NCBI GenBank assembly: GCA_035293805.1
Contig: DATGMD010000032.1
Span: 1-64,000 of the forward strand
Reading direction: 5' to 3'
DNA length: 64,000 nt
Source of the DNA: JAJPHF01 sp035293805
Lineage (GTDB): Bacteria > Chloroflexota > UBA6077 > JAJPHF01
Shown: positions 25,401 through 34,149 of the stretch, one piece after another
Layout of the letters: each line of letters opens with the position of its first letter
Numbering within the stretch: position 1 is the stretch's first letter
The notes under the pieces: model-generated
Seen by the model: the letters and a program-made list of their open reading frames with translations, nothing else
The model's database searches: none
Told to the model about the DNA's origin: nothing
Made by a program: the position numbers and the translations under genes

Positions 25401-26510
25401 ATGAGCGTTGACGTGATCGCGGCGGCCGAGCCGATCGTCCGCGTGAACCCGTACCAGGAGTATCAGCGCGGCGAGGGCGTGCCGATCGTCCGCGGCTTCC
25501 ACGTCGCCGACCTGAACGGGCTGGAGCTGGCGCCCTGGGCCCGCAAGGGCGGCCGCGGCTGCTTCATCAACCTGGACGGGACGGGCGGCACGAACGACGC
25601 GTACGTCTGCGAGATCGCGCCGGGCGGCTCCCTGAACCCGCAGCGCCAGCTCTACGAGGAGATGGTGTACGTCCTGGAGGGCAGCGGTTCCACGCAGGTC
25701 TGGTACGACGAGAGCCGCAAGGTCTCCTTCGAGTGGCGCGCCGGCAGCGTCTTCGCCATCCCGCTGAACGCCTGGCACCGCCACTTCAACGGCCGTGGCG
25801 ACCGCCCGGCGCGCTACCTGGCCGTGACCAGCGCGCCGCTCATCATCAACGTTTTCCACAACCTCGACTTCGTCTTCGGCAATGACTTCGCCTTCACGGA
25901 CCGTTTTGCCGCCGAGGACAGCTTCTTCAGCGGCGAGGGCCGCCGCTTGCGCGCGCGCCGCAACCTCGTGCTGGAGACGAACTTCGTGCCCGACGTGCGC
26001 ACGCTGGAGCTGATCGGCGGCGGCGAGCGCGGCGCGGGCGGGCGGCTGGTGCTGTTGGAGCTGGCGAACAACACGATGGCCGCCCACGTGTCGGAGTTCC
26101 CCGTGGGCACCTACAAGAAGGCGCACCGCCACGGGCCGGGCGCGCACGTCATCATTCTCGACGGCGAGGGCTACTCCCTCCTTTGGCCGGAAGGCGAGGC
26201 GCCGCGGCGCGTGGACTGGGCGGCGGGGAGCATGGTCGTGCCGCCGGAGAACTGGTTCCACCAGCACTTCAACAGCGGCGCGCGGCCGGCCCGGTACCTG
26301 GCGCTGCGCTGGGGCAGCCAGCGCTACGACCTCGGCGGCGCGATCCAGGCCGGCGAGGAGGCCCACGACGTGTCGGTGAAGGATGGGGGCCTGCAGATCG
26401 AGTACGCCGACGAGGACCCCGCGATTCACCGCGAGTTCGAGGAGTCACTGGCGCGGGCCGGGGCCGCGTGCCGCATGCGGAGCATGGTGCCGTGGTGTAC
26501 AGCCGAGTAG
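25401..26510 (+). CDS. Bicupin protein, aromatic-acid dioxygenase-like
   Basis: The 369-residue protein consists of two cupin beta-barrels. The first (about 65-145) has EEMVYVLEGSGSTQVWYDE and FAIPLNAWHRHFN, but its usual first His pair is replaced. The second (about 215-310) has KKAHRHGPGAHVIILDGEGY and PPENWFHQHFN, retaining a likely His/Glu metal set. The layout resembles gentisate/1-hydroxy-2-naphthoate dioxygenases and related bicupins. ATG 25401 is used; the in-frame upstream region overlaps the hairpin. In an aromatic-catabolic setting, ring cleavage is plausible but unproven. Confidence 0.82.
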   Translation: MSVDVIAAAEPIVRVNPYQEYQRGEGVPIVRGFHVADLNGLELAPWARKGGRGCFINLDGTGGTNDAYVCEIAPGGSLNPQRQLYEEMVYVLEGSGSTQVWYDESRKVSFEWRAGSVFAIPLNAWHRHFNGRGDRPARYLAVTSAPLIINVFHNLDFVFGNDFAFTDRFAAEDSFFSGEGRRLRARRNLVLETNFVPDVRTLELIGGGERGAGGRLVLLELANNTMAAHVSEFPVGTYKKAHRHGPGAHVIILDGEGYSLLWPEGEAPRRVDWAAGSMVVPPENWFHQHFNSGARPARYLALRWGSQRYDLGGAIQAGEEAHDVSVKDGGLQIEYADEDPAIHREFEESLARAGAACRMRSMVPWCTAE

Positions 26511-26530
26511 CTCGGTCGCCGGGGACGCAC

Positions 26531-27667
26531 GTGTGCTGGGAGCGCGGCCGTCCCGGCCGCTTCGCCGGTGCTGCCTGCGCCGGCCGGGCGGGCGAGACGC
26601 CCGCGCTCCCAGCCAGCCAAACGCGATCCCCGAAGAGGTGGCGGCCGCGACTGGCCGTGCTGGTCGCCGCTCTGCTCGCGGCCTGTGCCGCGCCGGCCGC
26701 GCCCGCCACGCCTCCCAGCGCGGCGCCGCCCGCGCCCCCCGCCGGAGCTGCCGCCGTGCCGCCCACGGCCAGCCCACCCGCGCTCGAGCCGCTGCGCGTC
26801 GGCTTCGCGAACGTCGCGGCCGCGCACGCGCCGCTATACGTCGCCCTGGAGGGCGGGGCGTTCGCGCGCCACGGCCTGGACGTGGACCTCGCCAACCTGG
26901 GCTCGGCCGTGACGAGTCAGGCGGCCCTGATGTCGGGCGAGGTGCCCGCCGCCGGCCTCGGCGGCAGCTCGACGATCGCGGCGAAGCTGTCCGGGGCGGA
27001 CCTGGATATCGTCGCGGCGATCTTCGACACGGTGCCCTATCAAGTGCTCAGCACGCCCGACATCGCCTCGTTCGCCGACCTGCGCGACAAGAAGATCGGC
27101 ATCAACCGCTTCGGCGGCGCTGCCGACTTCGTGACGCGCTACCTGCTGCGCCAGGCGGGGGTGGACCCCGAGCGGGAAGCCGTCATCTTGCAGGTCGGCG
27201 CGCAGTCCGAGCGGGTGGCCGCGCTGCAGAACGGTGCCATCCAGGCGACGCTCGTCGACCCGCCGTTCCAGGCGCCCGCCGAGCAGGCGGGCCTGCGCAT
27301 CATCGCCGACACCGCCGAGCTAGACCTGGCGTACCCGCTCGACGTGCTCGCGATGAACCGCGGCTGGCTGAGCGCCGACCGCGACCAGGCGCGGCGCGTG
27401 CTGGAGAGCATGGTCGAGGGCGCGCGCCTGTTCAAGAGTGACCGCGAGCTGGGCATGCGCACGCTGCAGAAGTGGCTGAAGATCGACGACAGCGCGCTGC
27501 TGGCGGATACGTACGCGTACTTCACGCGCGCGATGCCGGACCGGCTCTTGCCGCGCGAGGAGGGGCTGCAGCTTGTCATCGACGAAGTGGCGGCCGAGAA
27601 GCCGGAGGCGCGCGCCCTGCGGCCCGCCGACCTCGTGGACGCCAGCCTCGTGGCCGAGCTGCGCTAG
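26531..27667 (+). CDS. NMT1-like ABC substrate-binding lipoprotein with repeat-derived N-terminus
   Basis: The mature region is a clear NMT1/SsuA-type SBP (LRVGFANVAAAHAPLYVALE, TPDIASFADLRDKKIGINRF, PLDVLAMNRGWLSADRDQAR). The signal peptide is KRWRPRLAVLVAALLAACAAP with a lipobox Cys, but no ATG, GTG or TTG lies just before it. The nearest in-frame start is GTG 26531, which places about 37 residues translated from a 26535-26613 inverted repeat ahead of the signal peptide. The true start is therefore uncertain, and the gene may be impaired. It lies directly downstream of the bicupin gene. Confidence 0.75.
   Translation: MCWERGRPGRFAGAACAGRAGETPALPASQTRSPKRWRPRLAVLVAALLAACAAPAAPATPPSAAPPAPPAGAAAVPPTASPPALEPLRVGFANVAAAHAPLYVALEGGAFARHGLDVDLANLGSAVTSQAALMSGEVPAAGLGGSSTIAAKLSGADLDIVAAIFDTVPYQVLSTPDIASFADLRDKKIGINRFGGAADFVTRYLLRQAGVDPEREAVILQVGAQSERVAALQNGAIQATLVDPPFQAPAEQAGLRIIADTAELDLAYPLDVLAMNRGWLSADRDQARRVLESMVEGARLFKSDRELGMRTLQKWLKIDDSALLADTYAYFTRAMPDRLLPREEGLQLVIDEVAAEKPEARALRPADLVDASLVAELR
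26535..26613. repeat. Dispersed-type repeat with 13-bp perfect terminal inverted repeats
   Basis: GCTGGGAGCGCGG (26535-26547) is perfectly complementary to 26601-26613, enclosing a GC-rich core. The element sits between the bicupin stop and the SBP signal peptide and is read through in frame with the SBP. It resembles short non-autonomous palindromic elements of GC-rich bacteria. Confidence 0.65.
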
Positions 27668-27711
27668 TGCAGCAGGCTAGGGGGTTCCCACGGGACTCCT
27701 CACTAGTCTGC

Positions 27712-28572
27712 TCAGGACTTGAGAAACATCTGCACGCTGAGCTGGGCCGCCGCCTGCTGCATGGCCGGCACCGCGGCGCGCATGCGCTCCACGGTGAAGC
27801 GTTCGAGGGGGCCCGACAGGGCGATTGCTGCGCCGACGTGCCCCAGCGGATCGATGATCGGCACGGCTACCGAGCCCACGCCCGGCTCGCGCTCGGCGCG
27901 GCTAATCGAGTAGCCCTGCGCGGGGATCTGCTCTAGCTCCCGGCGCACGGTGGCGGGGTCGTCGCCGCTCTCCGCCTCAACCTGGGCCAGGATGGCCTCG
28001 CGCTCGTCGGGGACCAGGTAGGCCAGCAGCACTTTGCCGGCGGCGCCACGGTGCGGTGGCAGGCGCGCGCCCAGGTCCACGGTCCCGCGTAGACCGTGCC
28101 GCGACTCCACCCGGTCGAGGCACACGCGGCTGGCGCCGTCGCGCACGTACAGGCTCGCCGTCTCGCCCGTCTCGTCCCGCAAGCGCACCAGGATTTCGTG
28201 GGCGTGGAGGATGAGCGGCTGCTCCCGCAGCAGGCTCGACGCTAGCTCCAGAATCCAGGAGCCCAGCACGTAGGTACGCATGCCGGGCTGGCGGACGATC
28301 GCGCCGCGCGCCTGCAGCGCGAGCGCCAGGCGGAGCGCGGTGGACGCATTGAGCCCTGCATAGGCGGCCAGATCAGATAGGCGACCCTGGCCGTGATGGC
28401 GGAAGTAATCGAGGATCAGCAGGCCCTTGCCGACGGACTGGTTGGCCGCGGTGCGCTGGCTGTTGCGGCGACGCGCGGTCGGGCCGCCGCGCCGCCCGTT
28501 GCGAGCGGGCTCGGCCGGCGGGCCGCTCCGGGCCGCGCGCGCCGGCGCGCGCCGGCTCTTGTTGTTGGCCAC
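27712..28572 (-). CDS. IclR family transcriptional regulator
   Basis: The 286-residue protein starts at GTG 28572. A 40-residue Arg/Ala-rich head precedes an N-terminal winged helix (SVGKGLLILDYFRHHGQGRLSDLAAYAGLNASTALRLALALQARG). The C-terminal IclR effector domain follows, with RDETGETASLYVRDGASRVCLDRVES, PPHRGAAGKVLLAY and GVGSVAVPIIDPLGHVGAAI. IclR proteins are dimeric regulators of aromatic, acetate and sugar catabolism that bind small acids. It is divergent from the hydratase-aldolase gene across 186 bp, which is the most likely control region. It is the only transcription factor recognised in the window. Confidence 0.93.
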   Translation of the reverse strand: MANNKSRRAPARAARSGPPAEPARNGRRGGPTARRRNSQRTAANQSVGKGLLILDYFRHHGQGRLSDLAAYAGLNASTALRLALALQARGAIVRQPGMRTYVLGSWILELASSLLREQPLILHAHEILVRLRDETGETASLYVRDGASRVCLDRVESRHGLRGTVDLGARLPPHRGAAGKVLLAYLVPDEREAILAQVEAESGDDPATVRRELEQIPAQGYSISRAEREPGVGSVAVPIIDPLGHVGAAIALSGPLERFTVERMRAAVPAMQQAAAQLSVQMFLKS

Positions 28573-28625
28573 AGTCAGTCCCTATCCGGCCGCTGAGGGC
28601 GAGAGATGATGCTACTCGGGGGAGA

Positions 28626-28642
28626 TTTCATTAATTGCAATC
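28626..28642. promoter_or_regulatory. Putative IclR operator (TTTCAT-N3-TTGCAAT)
   Basis: TTTCATTAATTGCAATC lies in the IclR/hydratase-aldolase divergent region and shares TTTCAT-N3-TTGCAAT with the sequence ahead of UbiD (18866). The inner ATTGCAAT is palindromic. Its position 41 nt upstream of the -35 box at 28683 suits activation or autoregulation. Confidence 0.4.
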
Positions 28643-28682
28643 ATGGTACCCGAGCGGTTCACCGCAGTCAATCGCCGCGCGC

Positions 28683-28711
28683 TTGACCGCCCGGCGGGCA
28701 GCCGATACAAT
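28683..28711 (+). promoter_or_regulatory. Strong sigma-70-type promoter for the hydratase-aldolase/CoA operon
   Basis: TTGACC (28683-28688) and TACAAT (28706-28711) are separated by exactly 17 nt. The start would be near 28718, about 40 nt before ATG 28759. Confidence 0.65.
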
Positions 28712-28758
28712 CATTTCCGCTATTGGACGTGGGTTGCGGAAAGTGCAAGGAGTGGTCG

Positions 28759-29718
28759 ATGTTGCAGGCGAGCGATCTCCGCGGGCTCTGCGCGATGGTG
28801 CCATCGTTTACCACATCCGACGGGGGCTCGATGGACGCGCGCGCGACCGTCGACGTGGACCTGCTCCGCACGGGCGTCGAGCGGATGATCGCCGACGGCG
28901 TGGACGTGCTGGCGACCACCGGCACCTTCGGCGAGGTCTACAACCTGCTCTGGGAGGAGCAGCAGGTCCTCATCAAGGCGGCGGTCGAGGTCGTCGCCAA
29001 GCGGGTGCCGCTCTTCATCGGCGTGACCAGCCCCAACCCACGCGAGGTGCTGGACAAGATGCGCTTTGTGCGCGAGGCGGGCGCGGACGGCGTGCTGGTC
29101 GGCATGCCCTACTACATCCCGGCCACGCCCGAGAACGCCGTGCAGTTCTTCCTTGACATCGCCGAGCGCTTCCCCGACTTGGCGATCATGATCTACCACA
29201 ACCCGACGTACCACCACATCACGCTGCCGGTGCCCGCCGTGGCGAAGATGGCCGTGGCGCCGAACATCGTGGCGATGAAGGACAGCCACCGCGACCCGGG
29301 CCCTTTCCTGAAGCTGATGGAGCTGACCAACCACAAGCTCGCCATCTTCGTCTACCAGGGGCAGTTGTACCCCTACGCGCAGCTTGGCGCCGCCGGCTGC
29401 TGGTCGATCGGCGCCTGGATGGGGCCGTGGCCGCTACTGGCCCTGCGCGACGCCTGCGCCGCGGGCGACTGGGAGCAGGCGCAGAAGATCGCGCTCGACC
29501 TGACCGCCGACGTGCCGCTCTCCGACTTGCGCTGGCGAGAGAACAGCCTGAAGATCTCGATCAACGAGGCCGGCTACTGCCAGGCCGGGCCGCTGCGGCC
29601 ACCGTTCACTCACTGCCCCGACGACGTGGTGGAGGCGGCCAAGGCCCGCGGGCGCCGCTGGCGTGAGATGGCCGAGCGCTACCAGGCGCAGCGGGCCACC
29701 GCGGGCGCGCCCGCTTAA
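28759..29718 (+). CDS. DapA/NAL superfamily hydratase-aldolase
   Basis: The 319-residue TIM barrel starts at ATG 28759 with AAGGAG upstream. Conserved parts are TTGTFGEVYNLLWEEQ (phosphate/carboxylate-binding GTF-E motif), FIGVTSPNPREVLDKMRFV, MIYHNPTYHHITLP (the Tyr of the family) and NIVAMKDSHRD (Schiff-base Lys in AMKDS). The pattern is nearest to trans-o-hydroxybenzylidenepyruvate hydratase-aldolases (NahE/PhdJ group) rather than to lysine-pathway DapA, and it fits aromatic breakdown giving pyruvate and an aldehyde. It is first in the long operon facing the IclR gene. Confidence 0.87.
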   Translation: MLQASDLRGLCAMVPSFTTSDGGSMDARATVDVDLLRTGVERMIADGVDVLATTGTFGEVYNLLWEEQQVLIKAAVEVVAKRVPLFIGVTSPNPREVLDKMRFVREAGADGVLVGMPYYIPATPENAVQFFLDIAERFPDLAIMIYHNPTYHHITLPVPAVAKMAVAPNIVAMKDSHRDPGPFLKLMELTNHKLAIFVYQGQLYPYAQLGAAGCWSIGAWMGPWPLLALRDACAAGDWEQAQKIALDLTADVPLSDLRWRENSLKISINEAGYCQAGPLRPPFTHCPDDVVEAAKARGRRWREMAERYQAQRATAGAPA

Positions 29719-29742
29719 CAGCCAGGCCGGGGTGACCGACAG

Positions 29743-30933
29743 ATGATCGAGAAGCTGTTCGTCAGGCCGCGCCTCGCGGCGCTCGGCGCGGTGCTGGCCC
29801 TGCTCGTTGCCTGCGCGCCGGCCGGAGCCCCGGCGGAACGCGCGGCCCCGCCGGCCGCGCCGCCCGCGGCCCCCGCCGCGGCTAGCGCCGCCGGGCCGGC
29901 TGCCGCCGGACAAGAGGCCTGGCAGGCGGAGTGGGACCGCGTCGTCGCCGCGGCCAAGCAGGAGGGGCACGTGGTGGTGACCGGACCGCCGGGCGAGTCC
30001 GCCCGCCAGGCGCTGACCGCCTTCCAGCAAGCGTACCCCGAGATTCAGCTCGAATACAGCGGGCAGCGCGGCGCCGACTTCATCTCCCGCGCCCTGTCCG
30101 AGCGCCGCGCCGATCGGTACCTCACGGACGTCTTCGTGAGCGGCACCGGCGGGATCATCGGCGATCTCCTCCCCGCCGGCGCGATTGATCCGCTGAAGCC
30201 GGCGCTGATCCGTCCGGAAGTGCTGGACGACAGCCATTGGTACAACGGGTTCGACTTCGGGTTCGTGGACCTCGCCCGCCAGTACGTGTTCTCCTTCTCC
30301 ATGTACGTCAGCTACACCTTGACGATCAACCGCGACGTGGTGCCGGAGAGCGAGTTCAACAAGCTGGCGGACCTGCTCGATCCGAAATGGAAGGGCAAGA
30401 TCTCCATCAACGAGCCGCGTGACTCGACCGCGGGCGCCCTGCACTCCGTGGTCATCATGCAGCGGCTCGGGGTCGATGCCTACCGGAAGCTGTTGACCGA
30501 GCAAGACGTCAGCGTCCACCAGGACACGCGGCAGCAGGTGGAGCTGCTGGTGCGCGGCTCGCGCCCGATCGGCATTGGCGTGTCCCAGGCGCCCTTGCAG
30601 GAGTTCCAGAAGCAGGGGCTTGGCCGTAACGTCCGCCCGCTGGAGCAGCCGGAGGCGTCGGCGCTCACCGCGGGCTTCGGCGGCTGCGCGTGCCTGATGA
30701 ACCGCGCGCCCCATCCCAACGCCGCCCGCGTGTACCTGGACTGGCTCCTCTCCCGCGAGGGCCAGTCGCAGTGGGTCAGGTACTACCCGGCCAACAGCCG
30801 CCGCGTGGATGTGGAGCCCTACGATCCGGCCACGCTCCCCAAGCCGGGCGTGGACTATTTCTACGTGGAGCGCGAAGAGGTCCGCCCGATGCGGGACGAG
30901 CAGTTCCAGCTCGCGCGCGAGCTAATTCACTAG
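29743..30933 (+). CDS. Fe(III)-type ABC substrate-binding lipoprotein
   Basis: The 396-residue protein has a signal peptide ending ALLVACAPAG and an Ala/Pro linker, then WDRVVAAAKQEGHVVVTGPP and PKWKGKISINEPRDSTAG, typical of family-1 extracellular SBPs (AfuA/FutA-like). The C-terminal YLDWLLSREGQSQWVRYYPA parallels the SBP at 21670, so these two are paralogues. It lies 24 nt after the hydratase-aldolase gene and 7 nt before a CoA-transferase gene. No permease is adjacent. Confidence 0.88.
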   Translation: MIEKLFVRPRLAALGAVLALLVACAPAGAPAERAAPPAAPPAAPAAASAAGPAAAGQEAWQAEWDRVVAAAKQEGHVVVTGPPGESARQALTAFQQAYPEIQLEYSGQRGADFISRALSERRADRYLTDVFVSGTGGIIGDLLPAGAIDPLKPALIRPEVLDDSHWYNGFDFGFVDLARQYVFSFSMYVSYTLTINRDVVPESEFNKLADLLDPKWKGKISINEPRDSTAGALHSVVIMQRLGVDAYRKLLTEQDVSVHQDTRQQVELLVRGSRPIGIGVSQAPLQEFQKQGLGRNVRPLEQPEASALTAGFGGCACLMNRAPHPNAARVYLDWLLSREGQSQWVRYYPANSRRVDVEPYDPATLPKPGVDYFYVEREEVRPMRDEQFQLARELIH

Positions 30934-30940
30934 GGAATTC

Positions 30941-32290
30941 ATGGGGGACACCTCCACACCCCCGTGTTATCGGGGCCTACGGGAGAACGGCGAGGAGATG
31001 GCGCAGCCCGCCGCGAAGAATGCCCAGGCGACCAAGAGCGCCGCGGAGGCCGGCCCGCCGCTGGCGGGGGTGCGGGTGCTGGCCTTCACGCACGTGCTGG
31101 CCGGGCCGTTTTGCGGGCGCTTGCTCGCCGACCTAGGCGCCGACGTGGTCATGATCGAGACGAGCGGCCGCAAGGACCGCATCGGCGCCACGCGGGCCGA
31201 CGCCACCTACGGCGGCCGGCGCGACCGCACGCTCTCGGGCCTGAACACGAATCGCGGCAAGCGCTCGGCGGCGATTGACCTGAAGACGCCGGCGGGGCGC
31301 GCCGCGGCGGTGCGGCTCGCGGTCGCCGCCGACGCGCTGGTGGAGAACTTCAGCGCCGACGCCCTGGCGCGTCTGGAGCTGGACTACGCGCACCTGAAGC
31401 CGCTGAACCCCCGCCTGATCTACGTGAGCATGTCGGGCTACGGCCACGACGGCCCGCGGCGCTCGTGGACGAGCATGAACCTGAACCTGCAGGCGTACAG
31501 CGGGCTGATGATGGCCACCGGCCGGGAGGGCGACCCGCCGACGACCATCGCGAACTCCTGGAACGACTACATCGGCGGGCTGCACGCCTGCTTCGCCGTG
31601 CTGGATGCCCTCGCGGCGCGCGTGCGCACGGGCCAGGGCTGCAACCTGGACCTGTCGCAGTTCGAGTGCGGCGTGGCGACGCTGGGGCCGCTGCTGCTGG
31701 CGAGCGCCGTGAACGGCGAGGCGCCGCCGCGGCAGGGCAACCGCTCGCCGCAGGCCGCGCCGCAGGGCGTCTACCGCTGCGCCGACCGCTCCACGCCGCC
31801 CGACGGCCGCGGGCGCGCGGCGACCGACGAGTGGTGCGCGATCAGCGTCCAGGGCGACGGGCAATGGGGCGCGCTGGTGCGCGCGCTGGGCGACCCCGAG
31901 TGGGCCCACGACGCGCTGTACCGCACGCTCGCCGGCCGCCAGCGCCACCACGACGAGATCGACGCCCACCTGAGCGCCTGGACGCGCGCGCTGGCGGCGC
32001 GGGAGGTGGAGCGGCAGCTGCGCGCCGCGGGCGTCCCGGCGCGGCGTATGCGGCGCATCCAGGAGGTCGTGGACGAGCCGGACGGCGCGTCGGTCTTCCA
32101 GCCGCTGGAGGACCCGCCGGGCTGGCAGATGACGGTGACGGGCCTGCCGTTCACGTTCGGCGGCGGCGCGCTCGCGCCGCGGCGGCCCGCGCCCTACCTG
32201 GGGGAGCACACGCGGGAAGTCCTCGCCGAGTGGGCTGGCTTCACCGACGCCGAGATCGCGGACCTGGAGGCCCAGGGCGTACTCACCTGA
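30941..32290 (+). CDS. Family III CoA-transferase (CaiB/BaiF) 1
   Basis: Up to 449 residues from ATG 30941; ATG 30998 is an alternative nearer the domain start. The protein shows PLAGVRVLAFTHVLAGPFCGRLLADLGADVVMIE (split in two strands here for length), NRGKRSAAIDLKTPAGR, and LDLSQFECGV, the region carrying the catalytic acidic residue (Glu here, as in benzylsuccinate-type transferases). Family III enzymes move CoA between carboxylic acids. With a second, shorter family member two genes downstream, the pair may form a heteromer as in benzylsuccinate CoA-transferase (inference). Confidence 0.9.
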   Translation: MGDTSTPPCYRGLRENGEEMAQPAAKNAQATKSAAEAGPPLAGVRVLAFTHVLAGPFCGRLLADLGADVVMIETSGRKDRIGATRADATYGGRRDRTLSGLNTNRGKRSAAIDLKTPAGRAAAVRLAVAADALVENFSADALARLELDYAHLKPLNPRLIYVSMSGYGHDGPRRSWTSMNLNLQAYSGLMMATGREGDPPTTIANSWNDYIGGLHACFAVLDALAARVRTGQGCNLDLSQFECGVATLGPLLLASAVNGEAPPRQGNRSPQAAPQGVYRCADRSTPPDGRGRAATDEWCAISVQGDGQWGALVRALGDPEWAHDALYRTLAGRQRHHDEIDAHLSAWTRALAAREVERQLRAAGVPARRMRRIQEVVDEPDGASVFQPLEDPPGWQMTVTGLPFTFGGGALAPRRPAPYLGEHTREVLAEWAGFTDAEIADLEAQGVLT

Positions 32291-32300
32291 CGGGGGAACA

Positions 32301-32849
32301 ATGGCAGACGACGCGGACGCGTTGCTCACCGACGAGGTGCGGGCCTGGATCGGCCGCTCCTCAGACACGCGCCAGTTTCCCGAGCCGATCTCGGCGTCGG
32401 ACGTGCGGCGCTACCTGGATGCCACGGGCGACCGCAACCCGCTGTGGCGGGACGACGAGTACGCGCGGGCCGCGGGCTACCGGGCGCGCCTGGTGCCGCC
32501 GCTGTTCGTGGCCGCGCTGACGCGGCGCATCCCCGTCACCGACTCGCCCGAGGACCGGGTCTTCTGGCAGCACCAGGTGCCCGTGCTCACGGGCTACACG
32601 AACACCCGCAACGCGGGGACGGAGCTGGAGTTCCTAGCACCCATCTACGTCGGCGACCTCATCTCCGTCCAGACCCACATCACGGACATTACGGTGCGCC
32701 GCGGACGAACGGGAACCGGCATCTTCGTCACGCGCATCCTAGAGTTCCGCAACCAGCACGGCCAGCCGGTCATCCGCCGGCACCAGTCGCTGGGCAAGTA
32801 CCCGCCGGCCAGCATTGAGGCCGAGTCCGGCGCGCGAGACGAGAGCTGA
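32301..32849 (+). CDS. MaoC-like dehydratase, N-terminal hot-dog half (FAS1-DH type)
   Basis: The 182-residue protein starts ten nt after the CoA-transferase stop with GGGGGAA upstream. It matches the N-terminal hot-dog domain of two-domain acyl dehydratases: DVRRYLDATGDRNPLWRDDEYARAAGY, where the catalytic His of single-domain MaoC proteins is Trp, as is usual for this half. The second half is probably the protein at 34150. Together they would hydrate or dehydrate a CoA-bound acid, like beta-methylmalyl-CoA dehydratase. Confidence 0.83.
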   Translation: MADDADALLTDEVRAWIGRSSDTRQFPEPISASDVRRYLDATGDRNPLWRDDEYARAAGYRARLVPPLFVAALTRRIPVTDSPEDRVFWQHQVPVLTGYTNTRNAGTELEFLAPIYVGDLISVQTHITDITVRRGRTGTGIFVTRILEFRNQHGQPVIRRHQSLGKYPPASIEAESGARDES

Positions 32850-32850
32850 G

Positions 32851-33942
32851 ATGGCCCGCATCCTCGACCTGACGACGCACGCGGCGGTCTACGCCACACG
32901 GCTGCTCGCCGAGGCGGGCCACGACGTCATTCGTGTCGAGCCGCCCGATGGGGACGCGCTGCGGCGCCTGGAGCCGTTCCTCGGCGACGCGCCCGACCTG
33001 GAGCACGGCGCCTACCACCAGTTCTTCAACGCCGGCAAGCGGAGCTTCGCGCTCGACACGGCCTCGCCGGACGGCCGCCAGACGCTGCTGGCGCTCAGTC
33101 GCACCGCGGACGCGGTCGTCGCCACCCTGCCGCTGCCGGTGGAGGAGGCGCGGCTTCTGGAGGCGAACCCGGGGCTCGTCGTCACGACGATCGAGGAGGA
33201 GGACCCCGAGCTGTGCGCCTACGCGCGCTCGGGCCTGCTGTCCATCACCGGCCACCCGGACGTCGAGCCGGTGCTGCTCGGCGGGCACGCCGTCTACGCG
33301 GCGACCGGCCTATACGTCGCCGTCGCGACTGCCGCTGCCCTGTACGCGCGGGCGCTCAGCGGGCGGGGCCAGGTGGTGCGCGTGTCGGTGGAGCAGTGCC
33401 TGGAGTCGCTGATGGAGCAGGCGATGCTCGCCTACACCGCCCACGGCAGAGGGGCCGAGCGGCGCGGCCTGCGCGGCGCGGTGACGGCCGTCTCGGGCGC
33501 CTACTCCTGTGCCGACGGCTACTGGATGATTAGCGTGCCCGCCACGCCCGACGGCTGGGCGAGCTTCGTGGACTGGACGCAGGACCCCGCCCTCATGGCC
33601 GACCCATCGCTGGCCGACGAGGCCGAGCGGAGCGCGAAGCGCGATTTCATCCTAGACCGGCTGGAGGCGTGGGCATCGCGGCTCCCGAAGGACGAGCTAG
33701 TGACCGAGGCGCAGCGGCGCCACATCCCAGCCTCGCCGGTGGCGAGCCCGCTCGACCTGGTGCGCGACCCCCAGCTCATCGCGCGGGGCTTCCTGCGCGA
33801 GGTCGAGCACCCGCAGTTCGGCCGCCTGTACTATCCGGCGGGGGCGGTCGCGAGCGTGCGGGGCGCCTGCCCAGCCCCGGCGCCATCATTGGGGCAGCAC
33901 AACGCCGAGATCCTGGCGGAGCTAGACGTGCAATCAGTGTAG
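32851..33942 (+). CDS. Family III CoA-transferase (CaiB/BaiF) 2, short form
   Basis: The 363-residue protein starts at ATG 32851, one nt after the MaoC stop. It begins deep within the usual fold (MARILDLTTHAAVYATRLLAEAGHDVIRVEPPDGD is broken here into its first half MARILDLTTHAAVYATRLLA and GHDVIRVEPPDG), and includes NAGKRSFALDTASPDGR and VSVEQCLESL at the catalytic region. It lacks part of the N-terminal region present in copy 1 and is likely to work with it as a heteromer. The C-terminal RGFLREVEHPQFGRLYYPAG is typical of the family. Confidence 0.87.
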   Translation: MARILDLTTHAAVYATRLLAEAGHDVIRVEPPDGDALRRLEPFLGDAPDLEHGAYHQFFNAGKRSFALDTASPDGRQTLLALSRTADAVVATLPLPVEEARLLEANPGLVVTTIEEEDPELCAYARSGLLSITGHPDVEPVLLGGHAVYAATGLYVAVATAAALYARALSGRGQVVRVSVEQCLESLMEQAMLAYTAHGRGAERRGLRGAVTAVSGAYSCADGYWMISVPATPDGWASFVDWTQDPALMADPSLADEAERSAKRDFILDRLEAWASRLPKDELVTEAQRRHIPASPVASPLDLVRDPQLIARGFLREVEHPQFGRLYYPAGAVASVRGACPAPAPSLGQHNAEILAELDVQSV

Positions 33943-33960
33943 AACGGCATGGAGAGGTAG

Positions 33961-33981
33961 GGCGGGGTCTTGTACCCCGCC
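33961..33981. repeat. Small inverted repeat in a 207-nt gap
   Basis: GGCGGGG (33961-33967) pairs with CCCCGCC (33975-33981). It lies between the second CoA-transferase and the next MaoC gene. Its style (GGGGCGGG...TACCCCGCC) recurs in other gaps of the window. Confidence 0.5.
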
Positions 33982-34149
33982 GTCCGGCGCTGGTCACCAC
34001 GAGGCGGCGGGGGTGTGGCGCGGAATACTGCAAGTGCCACAGCCCCCGCCCTACCCCGGACCTGCGCACCAAGGTGCCGACCGGCTGCTGAGGTGCTCAA
34101 GCCTGGAGGACCCGACCCGGCCAGGCCCGGCGGGGGTGATGAGGACACA

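Noticed and set aside
28759..29718. Lysine-pathway dapA (dihydrodipicolinate synthase)
   Set aside because: The fold and Schiff-base Lys fit, but the NahE-like blocks and aromatic-catabolic setting favour a hydratase-aldolase.
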